A stretch of DNA of 64,000 bases from Salsipaludibacter sp963735045 (GTDB taxonomy: Bacteria; Actinomycetota; Nitriliruptoria; Nitriliruptorales; Nitriliruptoraceae), in assembly GCA_963735045.1 (NCBI GenBank), contig CAVTIZ010000001.1, positions 558,001 through 622,000 on the forward strand, in the 5' to 3' direction. Positions within the stretch are counted from its first letter, which is position 1. Each line of letters opens with the position of its first letter. Below are positions 7,753 to 17,002 of the stretch, in pieces. Both the position numbers and the translations under genes were made by a program. The notes beneath the pieces are model-generated. The model worked only from the letters and a program-made list of their open reading frames with translations. It was not told the origin of the DNA and did no database searches.

Positions 7753-8949
7753 TCAGCCGACCAGGTGGCGGTCCATCCCCGGCAGGGTGAAGGCGACCTT
7801 GCCGCGCCCACTGCGTCGCAGCAACCCGTGGGTGTCGATCAGCGCCTGCTGGGTCGACCCCACCGACTCGGTGGTGGCGCCCAGCGCGGCGGCGATCGCG
7901 CCCGAGGTGCGCTCGGCCGTGTCCAGGGCGGCAGCCGCCTCGAGGTAGCGCCGCTGGGTGTCCGTCAGGTCCTTGAGCCGATCCTCGTGGAACTCCTCGA
8001 TGGTCGTGCGCGCCACCTCCCAGCCCGCCCGGGCCTGCTCGCGGGTGATGACGGGTCCGTCCCCGGCCAGCCACACCCGGGAACCGACCACGTGGAGGAA
8101 GTAGGGATAGCCCCCGACGACGTCCACGAAGACGTCGCCGGCGTCGGCGTCCACGGCCACCCCCCGGGTGGCGGCGAAGGCCGTGAGGGCCTCGGCCACG
8201 TCGTTGTCCGACAGCGCCAGCAACTGCACGTGGCGGGCGCGCTCACCGAAGGTCGTGCCGGCCGCACGCAGCAGCGTGGTCAGGCCGGGCAGTCCGGCGA
8301 CGTAGATCGCCAGGGGCAGGTGGTGGCGCAACCGCGCCCCCGACTCGTGGTGTTCGGTGACGGTCGTCGCCTGGGCCTCCTGGAAGGCGTGGAACAGGGC
8401 GCCCATGGCCGACCGGTCGATGTTCTGGGCCTCGTCGAGCAACACCAGCAGCGCCACGCCGGCGTCACGGGCGAGCCCGGCCGCCCCGACCAGCACCCGC
8501 GCGAGGTCGGTGTGCCACCGCGCCACCGAGGCCCGTGCCGGGGCCTTGTCCGACACCGCCACCCCGGTCGGGCCGACGGTCATGCCGGTCATGCGCCGGA
8601 GGGCGTGCTTGGCCTCCCGCGGCAGTCGGACCGCGACCCCCACCTCGTCCAGCACGTCGACCACGGCCTCCACCAGGTCCGGCACGGCCGCGTCACCCCG
8701 CACGGCCGACACCCGCGCCACCCAGTGGCCGGCCTCGCGGGCCTCCGCCTCGAACTGCTTGAGCAGGGCGGTCTTGCCCATCCCGCGATCCCCGGTCAAC
8801 AGGCGCGCGGGCTCGTAGGTCCCCTGTGCGACCCGGCGCAGGACCACGCCCTCGAAGTCGGCGAACTCGGCCTGGCGACCGGCGAACACCTGCGGCACGA
8901 CGCCGTAGCCGGGCGTGAAGGGGTCGGTCGCCGGCGTCCGGCCGTCCAC
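7753..8949 (-). CDS. AAA/STAND-type ATPase (Orc1/Cdc6-like ATPase domain)
   Basis: Start chosen at GTG 8949 because GGGGGAGGG sits six bases upstream; an ATG further upstream (9012) lacks one. The 398-residue product has Walker A GDRGMGKT at residues 53-60 and Walker B LLVLLDEAQN at about 168-176, followed by an AAA lid with GGYPYFLHVVG. A C-terminal winged-helix part is visible (LTDTQRRYLEAAAAL, then TESVGSTQQALIDTHGLL). This is the architecture of cytosolic AAA_16/Orc1-type proteins that act as switches or DNA-binding ATPases. No sensor, NACHT or effector domain is fused. Specific function unknown. It is monocistronic. Confidence 0.75.
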   Translation of the reverse strand: MDGRTPATDPFTPGYGVVPQVFAGRQAEFADFEGVVLRRVAQGTYEPARLLTGDRGMGKTALLKQFEAEAREAGHWVARVSAVRGDAAVPDLVEAVVDVLDEVGVAVRLPREAKHALRRMTGMTVGPTGVAVSDKAPARASVARWHTDLARVLVGAAGLARDAGVALLVLLDEAQNIDRSAMGALFHAFQEAQATTVTEHHESGARLRHHLPLAIYVAGLPGLTTLLRAAGTTFGERARHVQLLALSDNDVAEALTAFAATRGVAVDADAGDVFVDVVGGYPYFLHVVGSRVWLAGDGPVITREQARAGWEVARTTIEEFHEDRLKDLTDTQRRYLEAAAALDTAERTSGAIAAALGATTESVGSTQQALIDTHGLLRRSGRGKVAFTLPGMDRHLVG

Positions 8950-9098
8950 GTGCCACCCTCCCCCGCGGGACACGTTCCCGCCTCGACTCCACGGAGCCGG
9001 GTCCGCGCACACCCGAACCTACGGTGCGTCCGATCACGCTGCGACCAGGCCGGGCGAGGTGGGGTTCCCGCAGCGACGAACGTGGTCGTCGGGAATAC

Positions 9099-9110
9099 TT
9101 GATAGATCAA
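9099..9110. promoter_or_regulatory. AT-rich palindrome upstream of the pirin gene
   Basis: The 12-base perfect inverted repeat TTGATAGATCAA stands out in otherwise GC-rich DNA 95 bases before the pirin start. It resembles operators of small dimeric regulators such as the MarR/HxlR families. No regulator gene is adjacent. Binding is inferred. Confidence 0.4.
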
Positions 9111-9204
9111 CTTCTTTGTCCATGGTGACGGGGCGACGTCCACCCGGCGCCGCCCGAGCGCCCCATCCCCACGGCGCCCCCGTCCATCGTCCAGGAGGAC
9201 CACC

Positions 9205-10197
9205 ATGCCTGCCATCACCGTCGACGACCTGCTGACCCTGCCCCGCATCCACCCCACCTCCGATGCCACCACGCGGGCCGTGCGCACCATCACCACGGCC
9301 CCCCGCGGGTTCGAGGGCGAGGGCTTCCCCGTGCGTCGCGCCTTCCAGGGTGTGTCGCTGGACGTGCTCGACCCGTTCATCCACCTCGACCAGATGGGCG
9401 AGGTGGAGTATGCGCCGGGTGAGCCCAAGGGCACCTCGTGGCACCCCCACCGGGGGTTCGAGACCGTGACCTACATCATCGACGGGACCTTCGACCACCA
9501 GGACTCCACCGGTGGGGGCGGGACCATCACCAACGGTGACACCCAGTGGATGACGGCCGGGTCCGGACTCCTGCACATCGAGGCGCCGCCGGAGGAACTG
9601 GTGGTGTCGGGTGGGCTGTTCCACGGCTTCCAGCTGTGGGTCAACCTGCCACGCGCCCACAAGATGATGGACCCGCGCTACCAGGACATCCGTGGCGGTG
9701 ACGTCCGCCTGCTGACCTCCCACGACGGCGGGGCGCTGGTCCGCCTGATCGCCGGCGACCTCGACGGCCAGCGCGGACCGGGCATCACGCACACGCCCAT
9801 CACCATGGCCCACGTCACGATCGAGCCGGGCGCCGAGGTCCGCCTGCCGTGGAACCCCACCTTCAACGCCCTGGCCTACGTCCTGGGCGGTCGCGGCACG
9901 GCCGGGGACTCCCGCGCCGCCGTCCACACCGGCCAGCTCGTCGCGTTCTCCCGCGAGGGTGACACCGTCGTGCTGACCGCCGACGACACGCAGGACTCGC
10001 GCACCCCGAAGATGGATGTGCTGGTCCTGGGTGGCGAGCCCATCCGCGAGCCCATCGCGTGGCATGGTCCGTTCGTGATGAACACGCGTGACGAGTTGGT
10101 CACCGCGTTCGAGGACTTCCAGGCCGGCCGGCTGGGCGTGATCCCCAACACCCCGCACCCGGGGCTGGGCGGCACCCACGACCCGTCGACCAGCTGA
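9205..10197 (+). CDS. Pirin family protein
   Basis: A 330-residue cytosolic bicupin with ATG at 9205 following CCAGGAGGACCACC, an excellent ribosome site. The N-terminal cupin carries the pirin metal motif (WHPHRGFETVTYIIDG near residues 77-92, then DTQWMTAGSGLLHIE). The second cupin covers about residues 190-290. Pirins bind one iron atom; members act as quercetin dioxygenases or redox co-regulators. Length is near the family norm of 290-330. A palindromic site upstream suggests its own control. The substrate cannot be read from sequence. Confidence 0.9.
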   Translation: MPAITVDDLLTLPRIHPTSDATTRAVRTITTAPRGFEGEGFPVRRAFQGVSLDVLDPFIHLDQMGEVEYAPGEPKGTSWHPHRGFETVTYIIDGTFDHQDSTGGGGTITNGDTQWMTAGSGLLHIEAPPEELVVSGGLFHGFQLWVNLPRAHKMMDPRYQDIRGGDVRLLTSHDGGALVRLIAGDLDGQRGPGITHTPITMAHVTIEPGAEVRLPWNPTFNALAYVLGGRGTAGDSRAAVHTGQLVAFSREGDTVVLTADDTQDSRTPKMDVLVLGGEPIREPIAWHGPFVMNTRDELVTAFEDFQAGRLGVIPNTPHPGLGGTHDPSTS

Positions 10198-10199
10198 GT

Positions 10200-10227
10200 C
10201 CTCCCGGGGCTCGGACCACCCGGGGGG
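10200..10227. terminator. Possible terminator between convergent pirin and LLM genes
   Basis: An imperfect GC-rich inverted repeat (CTCCCGGG and CCCGGGGG separated by ten bases) fills the 31-base gap between two convergent stop codons. It is short and has one mismatch. Confidence 0.4.
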
Positions 10228-10228
10228 A

Positions 10229-11284
10229 TCAGGCCACCCAGGCCCTCAGTCGTTCGATGTCGCCCAGTGGGTCCCGACCCGCCGGCACCACGTTGAGCAC
10301 CGTGACCCCGGCGTCACGGAACGCCTCGATGCGGTCGCGCACGAACGACTCGTCGCCGACCAGGTTCATGTGCGCGATCGTGTCCCCGTCGAACTGCGCA
10401 GCCGCCTCCTTCTTCTTGCCCGACAGGTACAGGTCCTGCACCGTGGCGGCCTCGTCGCCGAACCCGTAGTCGGCCCACAGGTCGTTGTAGAAGTTCGTGT
10501 CGCGGGCACCCATGCCCCCGACGTACAGCGCCACCATGGACCGGCCGGACTGCAGGGCCTCGGCCTGCTCGTCGGGGTCGTCGGTGATGGCCAGGATCCC
10601 GCCGGCGACGACCTCGAGGTCGTCGAGGTCGTCGCCACGACGGGATCGCCCGTCGGCCAGTGGCCCACCCCACACGCGGTCGGCCCGCTCGGGCAGGAAC
10701 AGGTGCGGGATCCAGCCGTCGGCGATCTCGGCCGCGGTGGCGACCGACTTCGGTCCCAGGGAGGCCATGTAGATCGGGACGGCCGACCGCTCCGGCGTGG
10801 TGATCAGCTTGAGCGGCTTGCCCAGGCCCGTCCCCCCCTGCGCCCGGCTGGCCTCGGCGGGGAGGGGCAGGGTGATGGTGTCACCGTCGTAGTCCAGGGT
10901 CCCGCGACGCAGGGCCAGTCGGACGATGTCGACGACCTCGCGCGTGCGGGTGAGCGGCTTGGCGTAGGCCACACCGTGGAAGCCCTCGATGACCTGGGGT
11001 CCCGATGCGCCCAGGCCCAGCACGGCCCGTCCGCCACTGACGTTGTCCAGCCCGGCCGCGGTCTGGGCGATCAGCCCGGGGGTGCGCGAGAACACGTTCA
11101 GGATCGCCGAGCCGATCTCCACCGACTCGGTCGTGGCGGCCAGGTAGCCCATCAGCGTGGGCGAGTCGAAGCCGTACGCCTCGGCCACCCACACCATGTC
11201 CAGGCCGGCCGACTCCTGGGCCGCGACCTGCCGGGCGGCCTCCACCGGGTTCCCGGAGTAGGACAGGAAGGTGGCGATCTTCAT
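10229..11284 (-). CDS. LLM-class (F420-dependent type) flavin oxidoreductase
   Basis: A 351-residue TIM-barrel protein starting at ATG 11284. The N-terminal MKIATFLSYSGNPVEAARQVA, AESAGLDMVWVAEAYGFDS and later GGRAVLGLGASGPQVIEGFHG are hallmark segments of luciferase-like monooxygenases of the F420-dependent group. ATTESVEIGSAILNVFSRTP matches the cofactor-binding strand region. Such enzymes reduce or oxidise small organic substrates with F420 or FMN in the cytoplasm; the substrate cannot be predicted. An insertion near residues 215-230 is rich in Arg, Asp and Gly. It is divergent from the MOSC gene. Confidence 0.88.
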   Translation of the reverse strand: MKIATFLSYSGNPVEAARQVAAQESAGLDMVWVAEAYGFDSPTLMGYLAATTESVEIGSAILNVFSRTPGLIAQTAAGLDNVSGGRAVLGLGASGPQVIEGFHGVAYAKPLTRTREVVDIVRLALRRGTLDYDGDTITLPLPAEASRAQGGTGLGKPLKLITTPERSAVPIYMASLGPKSVATAAEIADGWIPHLFLPERADRVWGGPLADGRSRRGDDLDDLEVVAGGILAITDDPDEQAEALQSGRSMVALYVGGMGARDTNFYNDLWADYGFGDEAATVQDLYLSGKKKEAAAQFDGDTIAHMNLVGDESFVRDRIEAFRDAGVTVLNVVPAGRDPLGDIERLRAWVA

Positions 11285-11453
11285 GCGGGGATCCCGACGA
11301 CGACGGGGCTGGACGCGACCGACGATACTCGCCGACCCGTCCCCGGACCCCGTCCCCGGACCCTGTCGGCGAGCGAGCGTCGGCGGGCGAGTGTCGGCGA
11401 GCCGAGCGATCGTGGCACACTGGCGCACGACCCCCCAGACCCCGGAGTCGTGC

Positions 11454-12038
11454 ATGCCCTCCAGCGTGGCCACCGACCACCACGTCCCCACCGACCGCCT
11501 CGTCGCCGGCCTCGGCGACGTCGCGGCCTCGCCACGTGACGCCGGGACGATCGCGATGGTCGTGGCGCGGCCCCACGACGCCGGACGCGACGTGCTCCAA
11601 CGCGGGCGGCTCACGACCGACGACGGACTGGTCGGGGACAACTGGCGGTCCCGCGGGAGCTCGTCCACCGCCGACGGACGGGCCCACCCCGACGCCCAGC
11701 TCACCCTGGTCAACCAGCGCTTCCTCGACCTCATCAGTGGCGGCGACCGGGACCGCTGGCCCCATGCCGGGGACCAACTCGTGGTCGACCTCCACCTCGG
11801 GACCGACAACCTCGGCCCGGGCGACCGGCTGCGCGTCGGCACGGCGGTGGTCGAGGTCACGCCGAAGCCACACACCGGCTGCATCAAGTTCGTCCGCCGG
11901 TTCGGCGTCGACGCCCAGCGGCTCGTCACGGAGCCCGTCGGCGCGGACCTGCGCCTGCGTGGCATCTACGTCCGCGTCCTGGTCGACGGCGATGCCGCAC
12001 CCGGCGACACCATCGAGAAGGTCGACGCCACCGGCTGA
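11454..12038 (+). CDS. MOSC-domain protein
   Basis: A 194-residue protein; ATG 11454 is preferred over in-frame GTG codons further upstream, which lie in repetitive DNA overlapping the divergent LLM gene. The MOSC beta-barrel is visible through VNQRFLDLISGG, GDQLVVDLHLGTDNL and the conserved core TPKPHTGCIKFVRRFG (about residues 138-153). That core contains the cysteine used by MOSC proteins in sulfur or molybdenum-cofactor chemistry. A longer N-terminus precedes the domain. MOSC domains transfer sulfur from protein-bound persulfide or bind molybdopterin; the partner here is unknown. Confidence 0.85.
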   Translation: MPSSVATDHHVPTDRLVAGLGDVAASPRDAGTIAMVVARPHDAGRDVLQRGRLTTDDGLVGDNWRSRGSSSTADGRAHPDAQLTLVNQRFLDLISGGDRDRWPHAGDQLVVDLHLGTDNLGPGDRLRVGTAVVEVTPKPHTGCIKFVRRFGVDAQRLVTEPVGADLRLRGIYVRVLVDGDAAPGDTIEKVDATG

Positions 12039-12071
12039 CCCCCAGCCACCGGCTCGGTCGGGGGCCGTGGG

Positions 12072-13322
12072 TCAGGCCTGCAGGCTCGTGTGGACCTCGA
12101 TCGTGCCCTCGAGCGTGCGATGGACCGGACAGCGGTCGGCGATCGCCAGGATCCGGTCGACCTGGTCGTCGGTGAGGTCGCCGTCGACGCGGATGGTGCG
12201 GGTGAAGCGCTCGATGTGGCCGTCCCCGTGCTCGCAGTCCCGGCAGTCGTCGGCGTGGACACGGTCGAAGGTCACGTCGGTGTGGGCCGCGTCCAGTGCC
12301 CAGCCCTTCCGCGCCACGTACATCTCGATGGTCATCGTCGTGCACGCGGCCAGGCCGGCTGCCAGGTAGTCGTAGGGCGTGGGACCGGTCTCGGCACCAC
12401 CCGACTCGGCGGGCTCGTCGGCGCGGAGCAGGAACCCGCGCGAGGCGACGTCGGCCTGCAGGTGGGTGCGGGTCGAGGACCGCGCCCCGTCGTCGTCGTA
12501 GTCGCCCGAGGCTCGTTCCAACGGCGTGTCGTCGACCACCGACGGCACGTCGCGCAGGTGGCGTCGGGCCCAGGTCGCGATCATGTCGGCCGCGTACCGG
12601 GCGTCGGCCGGATCGGTCAGCAGGTGGTCCGCCCCGTCGAGTCCGACGAAGCTGCGTGGGTGGCGGGCCGCGGTGTACAGCGTCGAGGCGTTGTCGAGGC
12701 CGACCGTGGCGTCCAGCGGGGCGTGCAGGAACAGCTTCGCGATGCGCAACCGACCCACGACGTCGGTCAGGTCGATCGCCCGCAGGTCCGCGACGAACGA
12801 CGCGCTGATGGTGAACCGGCGCCCGTCCAGCTCGACCTCGGCGTCGCCGTCACGTTCGATGCGTTCGAGGTCGTCGGTGAACAGCGAGGTGATGTGGCCG
12901 ACGTCGGCCGGGGCCCCGATGGTGGCCACGGCCCGGACGCTGTCCAGCCGGGTGGCGGCCACCAGCACGGCCGCGCCGCCCAACGAATGGCCCACCAGCA
13001 GCGACGGGGCGGCCAACGACTCGGCCAGGTGGGCCGCCGCGGCCACCAGGTCGTCGACGTCGGTCGAGAAGGTCGTGGCCGCGAACTCGCCGTCGCTGGA
13101 CCCCAGACCCGCGAAGTCGAAGCTGAGCACGGCGATCCCACGCCGAGCCAGGGACTGCGACACCTGGCGCGCCGCCCGCAGGTCCTTGGAGCAGGTGAAG
13201 CAATGGGCGAACACGGCCGTGGCGACCACGGTCCCCAGCGGCCGCTCGAGGCGGCCGTGCAACTGCTGTCCCCGATCGTTGGGGAAGTGACAGGTCGACG
13301 CGGTCGTGGACGCGGCACGCAT
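12072..13322 (-). CDS. Alpha/beta hydrolase-OsmC fusion protein
   Basis: A 416-residue two-domain protein starting at ATG 13322, with CCGGAG upstream. Residues ~10-255 are an alpha/beta hydrolase: GHSLGG with nucleophile Ser113, acid candidate in APLDATVG and catalytic His233 in GADHLL. Residues ~275-416 are an OsmC domain with both redox cysteines, Cys327 (AAGLAACTTM) and Cys398 (IADRCPVHRT), plus an extra Cys360/Cys363 pair. This hydrolase-OsmC fusion is a known but little-studied arrangement in bacteria. It suggests coupled ester cleavage and peroxide reduction. A separate single-domain OsmC lies at 6589-7005, so this organism has at least two. Confidence 0.9.
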   Translation of the reverse strand: MRAASTTASTCHFPNDRGQQLHGRLERPLGTVVATAVFAHCFTCSKDLRAARQVSQSLARRGIAVLSFDFAGLGSSDGEFAATTFSTDVDDLVAAAAHLAESLAAPSLLVGHSLGGAAVLVAATRLDSVRAVATIGAPADVGHITSLFTDDLERIERDGDAEVELDGRRFTISASFVADLRAIDLTDVVGRLRIAKLFLHAPLDATVGLDNASTLYTAARHPRSFVGLDGADHLLTDPADARYAADMIATWARRHLRDVPSVVDDTPLERASGDYDDDGARSSTRTHLQADVASRGFLLRADEPAESGGAETGPTPYDYLAAGLAACTTMTIEMYVARKGWALDAAHTDVTFDRVHADDCRDCEHGDGHIERFTRTIRVDGDLTDDQVDRILAIADRCPVHRTLEGTIEVHTSLQA

Positions 13323-13443
13323 GCGGACTCCGGTTCCGGCGGATGCACCATCGTCCCACGTCACCCCGGCGACGTCATGCCGACGGCGCCCGGCGGGGCC
13401 TCCCGTCATCGACTGGTCAGGAATGCCACGACCCGGGCCGCGC

Positions 13444-14652
13444 TCACCCGCCGAGCTCGACCTGCCACGGGGTCGGGAACCGGGGCGTGAATCGCAGGTC
13501 ACCCAGGAACGACGCCACGCCCTCGGCCTCGGCGGCGATGCGTGCCCTCGCGACGTCGTCGACGTCGTCGAACAGGCGCCAGGCGACCTCGCCGTCGGCG
13601 CGCTGGGTCCAGGCGCCCAGCACGCGCCCGTCGCCCCACACGGTCGGGCCCACGTTCCCGTTGCGGTCGAACAGCGGGCCCGGGAAGCTGGTGTGGTCGC
13701 CGAGGTACCAGGCGCGTGCCTTCCAGCCCATGGCCGTGGCGTCGAGCGCCGGCAGCAACGAGACCACCGGGTCGTCGTGGACCACCTCGTCGGGTTCGTC
13801 GTCGCCGGGCAGCACCAGCGCGGCCACCACGCCGCCGCGGCCGTCCTCCGCCTCGACCTCGACCGGCGCGACGGCGGCCAGGGCGGTGCGGGTCAGCGTC
13901 CGGGTCCACCCGGTCCACCACTGCAGGTCGTCGGCGGTCGCCGGCCCGAAGGTGGCGAGGTAGCGGGCCGCCAGCGACGCCGCCGCGACGTCGACCGGGG
14001 GTGGGTGCGGCAGGTCGACGCCCAGCCACTGGGCGGTCGGGACCCAGGTCCAGGCCGACGACGCCACCGACCCGCCGGGGCGACCACGCACGATCCGTCC
14101 CGACATGGCCAGGTTCCATGCCACCCGCGAGGCCAACGAGATCTCCGCGGACCACGTCCCCGACCCGGCGGTCACCCGGGTCGCGAGCAGCGGGGCCACG
14201 AGCCCGAGTTCGCGCGTGGGCAGCGGACCGTGCTCGAGCAGGGCCTGCAACGCGACCTCCTCGGCCGCCTCCATCCATGCCACCCCGTCCTCGGCCACGC
14301 CGTCGGCCTCGATCCACCGCGCCACCCGACGCCGCTGGGCGGCCGCGATCCGGTCCCGGACCGCGCTCTGCAGCATGGGCAGGTCGGTCGGATCGACCAC
14401 GAACAGCGTGCGCCGCATCGCCATGGCGCGCACCACGACCCGGTCGTCGTAGACCAGCGCCTCGACGTCGGCCAGGTCCACGTCCGCGATCCGGGCACGG
14501 GCCTGCAGGAACACGCTCACGGGGTCGGTGGCGTGCAACCCGACGAGGTCGGCGGCCACGGTGGCGAGCGCGTCGGGCCCCGACGCCGGGGGACGGAGGT
14601 GGTGGCGGCGCGCCAGGCGCCGCCGCCGGTCCGCGACCGTCCACCTGGGCAC
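13444..14652 (-). CDS. Winged-helix DNA-binding domain protein (HTH_42 family)
   Basis: A 402-residue protein; GTG 14652 is chosen, with GGTGGGGG nearby upstream, because the family usually starts with this segment (WTVADRRRRLARRHHL). Family signatures are LVGLHATDPVSVFLQARAR, VVRAMAMRRTLFVV, the winged-helix part LEHGPLPTRELG, and FGPATADDLQWWTGW with a C-terminal FDRNGNVGPTVWGDGRVLGAW. These proteins are relatives of YcaQ/AlkX-type glycosylases that unhook DNA crosslinks, though many actinobacterial members are uncharacterised. The likely role is DNA repair or binding in the cytoplasm. The upstream acyl-CoA synthetase gene ends 38 bases away on the same strand. Confidence 0.8.
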   Translation of the reverse strand: MPRWTVADRRRRLARRHHLRPPASGPDALATVAADLVGLHATDPVSVFLQARARIADVDLADVEALVYDDRVVVRAMAMRRTLFVVDPTDLPMLQSAVRDRIAAAQRRRVARWIEADGVAEDGVAWMEAAEEVALQALLEHGPLPTRELGLVAPLLATRVTAGSGTWSAEISLASRVAWNLAMSGRIVRGRPGGSVASSAWTWVPTAQWLGVDLPHPPPVDVAAASLAARYLATFGPATADDLQWWTGWTRTLTRTALAAVAPVEVEAEDGRGGVVAALVLPGDDEPDEVVHDDPVVSLLPALDATAMGWKARAWYLGDHTSFPGPLFDRNGNVGPTVWGDGRVLGAWTQRADGEVAWRLFDDVDDVARARIAAEAEGVASFLGDLRFTPRFPTPWQVELGG

Positions 14653-14690
14653 GGTCGCACCCCCACCCACGTCCGACGTGGCGAACCGAC

Positions 14691-16220
14691 TCAGTGGACG
14701 CGCTTGTCGTAGCCCTGCCAGTAGGGCTCCCGCAACTTGAACTTCTGGAGCTTGCCGGTGGCGGTGCGCTCGAGCTCGTCGCGGAACTCCACCGTCGTCG
14801 GGCACTTGTAGTGGGCGAGGTGGGCCCGGCAGTGGTCGACGAGCTCCTGCTCGGTCACCTCGCCGCCGTCGGCCAGGACCACCAGGGCCTTGACCGTCTC
14901 GCCCCACCGGTCGTCGGGGACACCGATGACGGCCGTCTCGGCCACGGCGGGATGGGCGAACAGCACGTCCTCCACCTCGATCGAGGACACGTTCTCCCCG
15001 CCCGAGATGATCACGTCCTTCTTGCGGTCGTCGATGGTGAGGTGGTGCTCGTCGTCGAGCTCCCCGGCGTCGCCGGTGTGGAACCAGCCGTCGACGATCG
15101 CGGCGGCGGTCTCCTCGGGCTGGTCCCAGTAGCCCTCCATGACCACGTTGCCACGCGCGAGGACCTCGCGGTCGTCGTCGATCCGGATGCGCACCCCCAA
15201 CGCCGGCGCCCCGGCCCGGACCAGCTTCTCGGCCCGTTCCGCGGGGTCGAGGTGGTCCCACTCGGCACGCGTGCGGTTGAGGGTCAGCAACGGCGAGGTC
15301 TCGGTCAGCCCGTAGATCTGCACCAACTCCCACCCGAGCTCCTCCTCGACCCGTGCGATCGTGCGGGTCGGTGGGGGCGCCCCCGCGGTGATGACGCGGA
15401 CCCGGCCACGTCCGGGGACCTCGCCGTCCCACGTCGCTGCCGCGTCCAGCACGGCCGCCAGGACCGCCGGTGCGGCGCACAACAGGGTGACCCCGTGCCG
15501 GTGGACCCGACGCAGGATCTCGGTGCCGTCGATCGCACGCAGCACCACGTGCTGGGCGCCCATGCCGGTCACCGCGAAGGGCATGCCCCATCCGTTGGCG
15601 TGGAACATCGGCAGTGTGTGGAGGTAGACGTCGCGATCGTCCACCCCGGCGTGCCAGCCGAACGTGGCCGCGTTGAGCCAGATGTTGCGATGCGTGATCT
15701 GGACGCCCTTCGGACGCGCGGTCGTGCCGGAGGTGTAGTTGATGGTGGCGGTGGCCGCCTCGTCGGGCTCCCACTGCCGGGCGACGACACCCTCGGCGAA
15801 GATGCGATCGTCGTCGCGCCCGAACACGAGGACGTGCTGGGCGTCGACGTCGCCCAGCGAGTCCTCCAATGCCGGGTCCAGCAGGACCACGTCGGATCCC
15901 GAGTGGTCGACGATGTAGTCCACCTCGGCCCGGTTGAGGCGGTAGTTCACGGGCACCAGCACCCGTCCCGACCCGCACACACCGAAGAAGGACACCAGCA
16001 GCCGGGCCGCGTTGTGCGACACCACCGCCACCCGTTGGCCGACGCCGACGCCCAGGTCGTCGAGGGCGGCGGCCTGGGCCTGGGCCAGTTCCTGCACCCG
16101 GGCGTAGGTCAACTCGCCCAGCGAGTCCGGTTGGTCGGGCTCGTCCACCACCCCGACACGGTCGCCGTACACCGTCGCGGCGCGCTCGAGGTGGTCCTGG
16201 ACGGACAGCGGCACGAACAC
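14691..16220 (-). CDS. AMP-dependent acyl-CoA synthetase/ligase
   Basis: A 509-residue enzyme of the ANL superfamily with GTG start at 16220 and GGGAG upstream. The ATP-binding loop is INYTSGTTARPKGV (about residues 155-168). Later motifs are GLTETSPLL, GWFHTGDAGELD and DRKKDVIISGGENVSS. The C-terminal catalytic lysine sits in TATGKLQKFKLRE near residue 493. It activates a carboxylic acid as the acyl-AMP and transfers it to CoA. Closest in style to medium/long-chain fatty acyl-CoA synthetases. The acid substrate is not determinable. No beta-oxidation gene is adjacent. Confidence 0.92.
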   Translation of the reverse strand: MFVPLSVQDHLERAATVYGDRVGVVDEPDQPDSLGELTYARVQELAQAQAAALDDLGVGVGQRVAVVSHNAARLLVSFFGVCGSGRVLVPVNYRLNRAEVDYIVDHSGSDVVLLDPALEDSLGDVDAQHVLVFGRDDDRIFAEGVVARQWEPDEAATATINYTSGTTARPKGVQITHRNIWLNAATFGWHAGVDDRDVYLHTLPMFHANGWGMPFAVTGMGAQHVVLRAIDGTEILRRVHRHGVTLLCAAPAVLAAVLDAAATWDGEVPGRGRVRVITAGAPPPTRTIARVEEELGWELVQIYGLTETSPLLTLNRTRAEWDHLDPAERAEKLVRAGAPALGVRIRIDDDREVLARGNVVMEGYWDQPEETAAAIVDGWFHTGDAGELDDEHHLTIDDRKKDVIISGGENVSSIEVEDVLFAHPAVAETAVIGVPDDRWGETVKALVVLADGGEVTEQELVDHCRAHLAHYKCPTTVEFRDELERTATGKLQKFKLREPYWQGYDKRVH

Positions 16221-16395
16221 GACGGGCTCCCGGGTCGGCTGCTCGCCATCGAAGCACCCACCCCGTCACCTGTCACCCCAGCCAGCCACGACCTGTCGCC
16301 CGACCGCCCACCCGGCCCCCGACCGCCGATGGTGGGTGGGCCATGCCCCATGCACCCCGGACCCACGCTCGACGCCGTCGTGTGGGTGGGGATGG

Positions 16396-16878
16396 TCAGG
16401 GGAGGCAGTCCGGGCAGCGGCCGCGGAAGGTCACGTCGACGTCGTGGACGTCGAAGCCGTCCGCCTCGGAGACGGGCACGGTGGGGAGGTGGTCCAGGCG
16501 GACGTCGACCACGCGCCCGCACACCGTGCACACCAGGTGGTGGTGGTCGTGGGCGGTGTTGGCGTCGTACCGACGCGGGCCGTCGTCGGGCGAGACCTCG
16601 GACAGCGCGCGCACCACCACCATGTCGTTGAGGGCGTTGTAGACCGTCGCCAGGCTCATCTCGGGCAGGCTCTCCCGGGCGGCCAGCAGGACCTGGTCGG
16701 CGGTCAGGTGGACGTCCCCGCCCGACTGGCGGCGCTGGTCGAAGACCTGGGCGATCACCCGGCGCTGGGAGGTCATGCGACGACCGGCGGCGCGCAGGCG
16801 GGCCTCCACGGACTCCCCGGGTGCGTCGGCCGCGGTCGGGACGGTGGCGTCGACGGACGTCGACGACTGGTCGTCCAT
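16396..16878 (-). CDS. Fur-family regulator (PerR/CatR-like)
   Basis: A 160-residue regulator; ATG 16878 follows AGGGGAGG by eight bases. The winged helix contains MTSQRRVIAQVFDQ and SLATVYNALNDM (residues 75-86). The metal region has HDHHHLVCTVCG (110-121) and a C-terminal CPDC (155-158), giving the two CxxC pairs of a structural zinc site. It is divergent from the catalase gene with a 250-base shared region carrying an inverted repeat. That arrangement is typical of peroxide-sensing PerR/CatR/FurA proteins that repress katA until metal-catalysed oxidation. Iron-sensing Fur is the alternative. Confidence 0.88.
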   Translation of the reverse strand: MDDQSSTSVDATVPTAADAPGESVEARLRAAGRRMTSQRRVIAQVFDQRRQSGGDVHLTADQVLLAARESLPEMSLATVYNALNDMVVVRALSEVSPDDGPRRYDANTAHDHHHLVCTVCGRVVDVRLDHLPTVPVSEADGFDVHDVDVTFRGRCPDCLP

Positions 16879-17002
16879 GGTGGGGCCTCCCCTGGCGGCC
16901 GGTGCGGGTGCCGGCCGGTCGCGCGCCGGCATCACGATGCCTGGCGACGGCGGCTGGCGCGTTCATTCCCGCGGATCGGTCCGAAGGATAGCAAACATCG
17001 TG

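Noticed and set aside
7753..8949. The AAA ATPase as the AAA+ component of the contractile tail module
   Set aside because: It is separated from the tail genes by several metabolic genes and has an Orc1/STAND-like winged-helix C-terminus, not the domain plan of contractile-system AAA+ proteins.
13542..16631. A plus-strand open frame of about 1000 codons
   Set aside because: Opposite the acyl-CoA synthetase and winged-helix genes, Arg/Pro-rich in its first part, no recognisable motif; a GC-driven shadow.
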